A stretch of DNA of 64,000 nucleotides from Neostapfia colusana. Its lineage: Eukaryota > Streptophyta > Magnoliopsida > Poales > Poaceae. Below the pieces are notes generated by a model. It saw only the letters and a list, made by a program, of their open reading frames with translations, made no database searches and was not told where the DNA came from. Positions 59,328 through 64,000 of this stretch are shown here, piece by piece. The DNA is taken from positions 110,185,854-110,249,853 of the forward strand of contig JASWHV010000009.1 of NCBI GenBank assembly GCA_030760725.1, given 5' to 3'. Positions within the stretch are counted from its first letter, which is position 1; the number at the start of each line of letters is the position of its first letter. The position numbers were made by a program, and so were the translations under genes.

Positions 59328-61668
59328 TGTGAATATTCTTTAGCATGTTGTTGACCTTGAAGCAAAATTTCAGCTCATTTGAAGACCATTTGAGTAGGAA
59401 TTTGCTAAATGCAAACTGCTGTGTTCATAAGGGTCCAGAAACATTTTCAGAAAATGTTGCCCACTTGTAAAATTCATTCTAGGCAAATCATAGCTCCAAA
59501 AATCATGAAAAAAATTTAGCAAGCTCTCTGAGTACTATTGAAATTGTAGTTCACTGAATTGGGCATGAAAATGCACATTAATCCAGAATTAATTCTTTTG
59601 AGTAGAAATGCTTAAGGAATTGTTCTCGAGGAACTACTCAAGGAAAAGGTCTGAATTTTGGACCAAATGACTCTCATGCGACCAGCAACTCACAAGTAAA
59701 TTATCAGCTCATGTTGAGCTTTCGAACTCCCTGTCCTTGTTCTACCATACTTATGTATGTGGGAAAATACATAAAACTCTTGTGGGAATTATGGTAGGCA
59801 TAATTTGCATCCATATTAGCTGCAATTTGGCAAGCTAAATCCCTAGGTAGTATAGAAAATGCTGTAAAAGTTTTGGAGCCATTGGAGTTCTTGTTCTTCA
59901 GTTGCATTCAAATCTTTTCAGCTCATCTCTTATGGTCATTAGGAAACTTAGATAGTTAGAAACTAAAACACTAAGACAAATTTAGTTCATTCAAACTTCT
60001 TTGCACAACAGAGGCAAACCAAGCCCTTCATGGCATTTCCACACCGCCTCTGTTCTTAAGAAAATCCAGTCTTTAATTCTTTCTATTGCATTCTATGAAA
60101 ATTGTGCATTTACATTTCAATAGGAATCACAACGAAGGGGATTCGAAGGAGTGATTCATTGAAGTGGATCAAACTCCGTAGAATCAAGGGTTGATCAGCA
60201 AGGACCACTAACTGCTTATATACTACTACACTGCAAAACAGGCAAGCTCCGGTTTGCATTTAACAGCTGTTAAGTTTTTACTTTGTATTCACATTCGGTT
60301 AAGAAATGAGATGTGCATTAGGTCTAGTGCCTTGATACACCTATTGCATAACCAAAGGAACCCATAGAGTATTGGGTAGGTGTCTTTCATCATATAGAAC
60401 TGCCATGCTTAAGTAAGGTTCGGTAGAAGTCGAGTGGTGAGACGCTACTCACATGATCAGGACAACAGGGGCATACGGGATTGGTTCAGAAAATGTGTAG
60501 CAAGTTAAAGTTGAGACCGGAAGGTTGTAGGGGCAGCAGGACATAGGGGCCTGGGTGCTATAGACATGTCCGTGTTGGTCAAGGACCGATCCATATGCGG
60601 CCCTGTTGAACAAGTTTGAGTTGTGTACCGGACTCATGCTGGCTATATGGGACCCAGTAAACCGATGTACCTCGTGAAGCTTGCGTTGAGCCTTTTTGGG
60701 TCACCTCAGGCGAGATGGCCGGTGTGTAGTATGTGGGTAGCATTCTCATGACATGTCATGTCGGTAGGTGCACCATGAAAGCGGCTACTGTACGGGGCAA
60801 TTTGATCGATTCAACGTGGGTGAAACGGGGGAAAGGCTGCCACGTACGACGTCAGTGATGGTTGCTGTAGGCAACGTCGAGTACGGGCGTACGTGTCGTG
60901 TAGTCCGGGTGTTATTGATTCGAATCACCATAGCTCGTAGAAAGGATCGAGCATACCTGTTCTCACAGTCGTGCAGTAATAAGAACTTGCATGCGGAAGG
61001 AACTAATCATATTGGTTTGAAAGTTGATACCAGCATTGTGATGATACTTTGTATGAATAGGCTAGTGCAAACTCGATTCTTTACACCATGAGCAAATTAC
61101 ATCGGGGGAAAGCGTTTCTTGTTTAATTGTGGACTACCCATGTGGCATGCCCAAGGTCATTCTTAAATTGCTGCTAATAACACTTGAAAGTAAGGATTCA
61201 CATTTAGGTGAGTTTATTATGCATTATGCCATCCTACTTTATGTTCATAACCTCATGTAGAGTTTCATGGCTTGTGTGACGGTTAAGTCTTGTTGAGCGT
61301 TATGCTCACGAATGCTATCTGAGTTGTTTTGCAGGATTGACTTCATGCTTATGAGAAGGGATGGTGATGAGACTCGGAAACCTCCGAGTGGTTACTCAAG
61401 AGCATCCTCGCCGATATGGTTTGTTCTTCGTGTTGCTAGTAAGAAACGTCCGCGGGCTGGATTGTTTCTTTGATGCTAAGTAGAAATGAGTCGTGAGAGT
61501 TGTAGTCTTCCGCTGTAGCTTATTTTGAGATAAGAATTTATAAAATACTCTTGTACGCTCTACAAATGATTTATGTAATGTGATGTGTTTTCTCGACCCG
61601 TGTGCTGTTGGGTACCTCATATCACGGCACCACCCGACGAGGTCCTGCAGGGGCCGCGTTCCCCCACA
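59328..61668 (+). repeat. E 3' LTR, second part
   Basis: Homology to the 5' LTR resumes at about 59328 (matching about 8440) and runs to CCCCCACA at 61668. The 397-bp unit is single here. Compared with the 5' LTR, the stretch equivalent to about 2206-2280 plus 8070-8440 is missing, lost together with the right end of I. Confidence 0.88.
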
Positions 61669-61690
61669 CCTGGTATGGGCGCGTCTCACA
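61669..61690. repeat. Right target site of E: TSD CCTGG and palindrome arm
   Basis: CCTGG at 61669-61673 repeats 663-667. GGCGCGTCTCACA at 61678-61690 is the exact reverse complement of 652-664. Confidence 0.9.
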
Positions 61691-62199
61691 TTTTATTTGT
61701 CAAAAATTTGCTAAGTGTTGGGAGAGATCACGCGCAATAATCAGAAACGCGCTTTCTGTGGGCCCGTCTCCCTTTTTATTCAGTTCGGAGACGCTCTTAC
61801 TTAGAGTGCGTCCCCCTTTGGCTTCGTTCAGGGCAGAACAAGTGCCAGATTCAGTAGTGAGCTCCATCTTTCACAAATTGAGCAAGATTTCAGAAACAGA
61901 ACACAAGGCATCAAGTGACCATATTTTCACACATTTAGCATATTTCACACATATGACCAATGAAAGCCAAGTTTTCACTCAAATGGCCATATTTTCACAG
62001 ATTTAGCATATTTTCACAGTAATATCCAATGGAAGTCTAATTTTCACTAAATTGAACATATTTTCACATATTGAGCATATTTCACACAATCATTTTGCCA
62101 CTTTCCGTTGTGGTCTTGGTTTTTTGAAATTCTTGACTTTTTCATTGTGGCCGTTGTGCAAGTAAGGAGCTTCTTTGGCCGATGGTATTCTTGGCTTGA
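61691..62199. repeat. Right flank with AT-rich TATTTTCACA-type repeats
   Basis: Bases 61702-61740 resemble the left-flank repeats at 280 and 573 (TTGCTAAGTGTTGGGAGAGA). From about 61918 to 62092 short related units of the form CATATTTTCACA with AT-rich spacers recur about seven times. The tract lies next to the CACTA transposase remnant and could be subterminal CACTA sequence, but no CACTA terminus was identified with confidence. Confidence 0.5.
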
Positions 62200-64000
62200 T
62201 CATCGAGGTGACGAAAGGAGGAATCTCATCAAATTGATCAAACTCTTCCTCTTCGACCGCATTCTCGACCCCGATGATTCGTCATTTTCCAGGTATAACC
62301 ACCTTAAGTCTTTTACTTGTTGTGTCTGGAACATAGAACACTTGGGCAACGTGTTCTGCAAACACGAAAGGCTCCGACTTATATCCTTGACGGTTAAGAT
62401 CAACGCTAATGAACCCGTACTTGTCTTGTACAACACCCTTGATCCCATCAATCCAGTTGCAACGGAAAAGAGGAATCTTGAAACCCTGAAAGTAAAGCTC
62501 CCAGATCTCTTGTATTTGACCATAGTACATGGTTTTGTCTTGACCCGTAGCATCATAAGCTTCAACACGTGCACCACTATTCTGATATGTGCTTTTCTTA
62601 TCTTGTTGTTCATTGTAGAACATGTATACGTTTATGTCGTACCCTTGATATGTCATAACGGTGAATTAGGACCACGAACCAACTTTTTTAGGTACTCACT
62701 TGTTTGAGTATCCGATGAATGAAAAATCCGATCTCAGAGCCAACCAATGATTTTTTTCATGTGTTCATTTGCTAACCATGATTCATTGCGGCCAGGATTG
62801 TCTCTAAGCAGCACCTCCTTGTGCTCATCCAAGTACTCAGACACAATGGACATCTATTGCAACTTGTGGAAATGGGCGCAGAAGAATAAATGTGGATCCG
62901 GAGTTATAGCCTTCTTCCCAATGGTCCCTTATCCTATGATCCTGCCCTCATGACGAGACTTGGGAACACCAATCGGGTTACTCGGGTCAACGTAGTTTAG
63001 AGCCCACTCCACGACTTCCTCAGTACAGTATCCTTGTACCGTGCTGCTCTCAGGGTAAGCTCGATTTCTGACGAAGGACTTTAGTACATTGAATCTCTCG
63101 TACGCATACATCTGGTGAAGGAACACAGGGCCAAGTAGCTTTATCTCCTTAATAAGATGAGTTGTGAAATGGACGCTGATGTCAAAAAAGGCAGGTGGAA
63201 AATACATCTCAAGGAAGCATAAAGTTTCATAGTGCCTTTTTTCCAATGACTCGAGAGCTGCTTTACTTAGTACTTTTTGACCAATAGCATTGAAGAAAAA
63301 TCAAAAGTTCATTATAGCCTCCGGAACATTGACAGGTAGGATATTCCAAATTCCAACAGCAATCATCTGCGTAAGCAATACATGGTAATCATGAGATTTC
63401 ACACCGAGATCTACGTTTAGATCTGGAAATGAAATAAGCCTTGAGACGTTTGTTGAGTAGCCGGATGGTACTTTCACATTTTTCAAGAACCCACAGAACT
63501 CTTTATTCTCATGTTTTGAAAGGGTGATGCATGATGTGGGAAGTTCAGTTCCTTTTACCGAGTTATCAAGCCACAACTCAGGCCTAATCCCCATTATCTT
63601 TAGCAGCTCAAGCATGTCCATGGTCCCTAGTTTTCCCATCCGTGTTAAGCAATGTCCCGAGTAGGCTCTCGCACACATTCTTCTCAACGTGCATCACATC
63701 AATCGAATGATGGGCGTCTAAGTCTTTCCAATACGGTAGCTCCCAAAAAATCGATTGCTTCTTCCACATGTCATCTTCGGCAGTATCTTTGTCATTCCTT
63801 TTCCGCTTACCAAGGACAACATGGATATCCCTGACCATTTCATAGACTTCATGACCTGTGACGTGGGGTGGAGGACCCCTCTTCTCAGTGTTACCATTGA
63901 AATTATCCTTCATACTCCAGAACAGGTGCTTCATTGGAATGTAGCATCGATGTCCTATGTACACTATTTTTCGTGACTCGCTCAAATACTGTGAGTCTGT
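62200..64000 (-). pseudogene. CACTA (En/Spm-type) TNP2 transposase, C-terminal half, decayed, runs off the right edge
   Basis: Read on the minus strand from the right edge: a TNP2 segment (FWELPYWKDLDAHHSIDVMH, then EKNVCESLLGTLLN, about 63650-63760), a frameshift near 63630, then the stretch ending in PEAIMNF with a stop at 63301. Next comes the DUF4218-type block (ETLCFLEMYFPPAFFDISVH, about 63200), then the DUF4216-type block (the YGQIQEIWELYFQGFKIPLF segment, about 62500) to about 62200. TNP2 is the catalytic transposase of CACTA DNA transposons. The N-terminal half is outside the window. At least two frameshifts and one stop make it nonfunctional. Confidence 0.85.

Noticed and set aside
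62045..62049. CACTA pentamer as a CACTA transposon terminus
   Set aside because: An isolated pentamer inside an AT-rich repeat; no partner terminal inverted repeat or 3-bp target duplication was found.

Overview
This 64 kb window looks like transposable-element DNA from a large plant genome, most likely a monocot and probably a grass. The basis is the element types: a long-LTR chromodomain Ty3/gypsy element, SIRE/Maximus-type Ty1/copia elements and a CACTA TNP2 transposase, plus GC-rich LTR segments. No host gene, rRNA, tRNA or CRISPR array is visible. The species cannot be told from the sequence.

Almost the whole window (668-61668) is one nested insertion. The outermost element, E, is an old plus-strand Ty3/gypsy chromovirus flanked by the 5-bp target-site duplication (TSD) CCTGG at 663-667 and 61669-61673. 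Its 5' LTR (668-11172) is split by solo LTR F (2281-8064, TSD CCGTT/CCGTC), which is itself split by solo LTR G (3861-4981, TSD GAGGC). E's degenerate gag-pol lies at 12725-17189. Its 3' LTR (17251-18806 and about 59328-61668) is split by a truncated minus-strand gypsy-type element, I (18807 to about 59327).

The LTR of I is split by a minus-strand SIRE-type copia element, B (19333-55663, TSD GTTAC). B in turn holds three insertions: solo LTR H in its 3' LTR (20327-24662, TSD TCCGG), the full-length copia element A in its pol (30164-39893, TSD GCTTC), and the full-length copia element C at its gag-pol region (40686 to about 52087, no clear TSD). E, F and H share one LTR family of about 4.3-4.7 kb.

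C is the youngest-looking copy. Its LTRs differ by roughly 1% by eye, and gag (42167-44437), pol (44445-47669) and an extra ORF3 (48560-50059) are all open. A is older (about 2.5-3% LTR divergence) and carries frameshifts. B and E are heavily broken.

The most unusual signal is in B and C. Both carry dozens of copies of a 12-bp perfect palindrome (consensus CGGACTAGTCCG) arranged as pairs 20-23 bp apart. In C, six pairs lie directly upstream of the TATA box with pair-to-pair distances of 55 or 65-66 bp, so the sites fall roughly on one face of the helix. More pairs lie in U5 and in the spacer between pol and ORF3. The same two elements, and not A, carry ORF3; in C its product has a textbook PKKRKV nuclear-localisation motif and an acidic C-terminus. 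A self-encoded nuclear protein that binds the element's own repeated sites is a testable but unproven idea.

The flanks outside E (1-667 and 61669-64000) contain short direct repeats, a palindrome into whose loop E inserted, an AT-rich repeat tract, and on the minus strand the C-terminal half of a decayed CACTA TNP2-type transposase that runs off the right edge.
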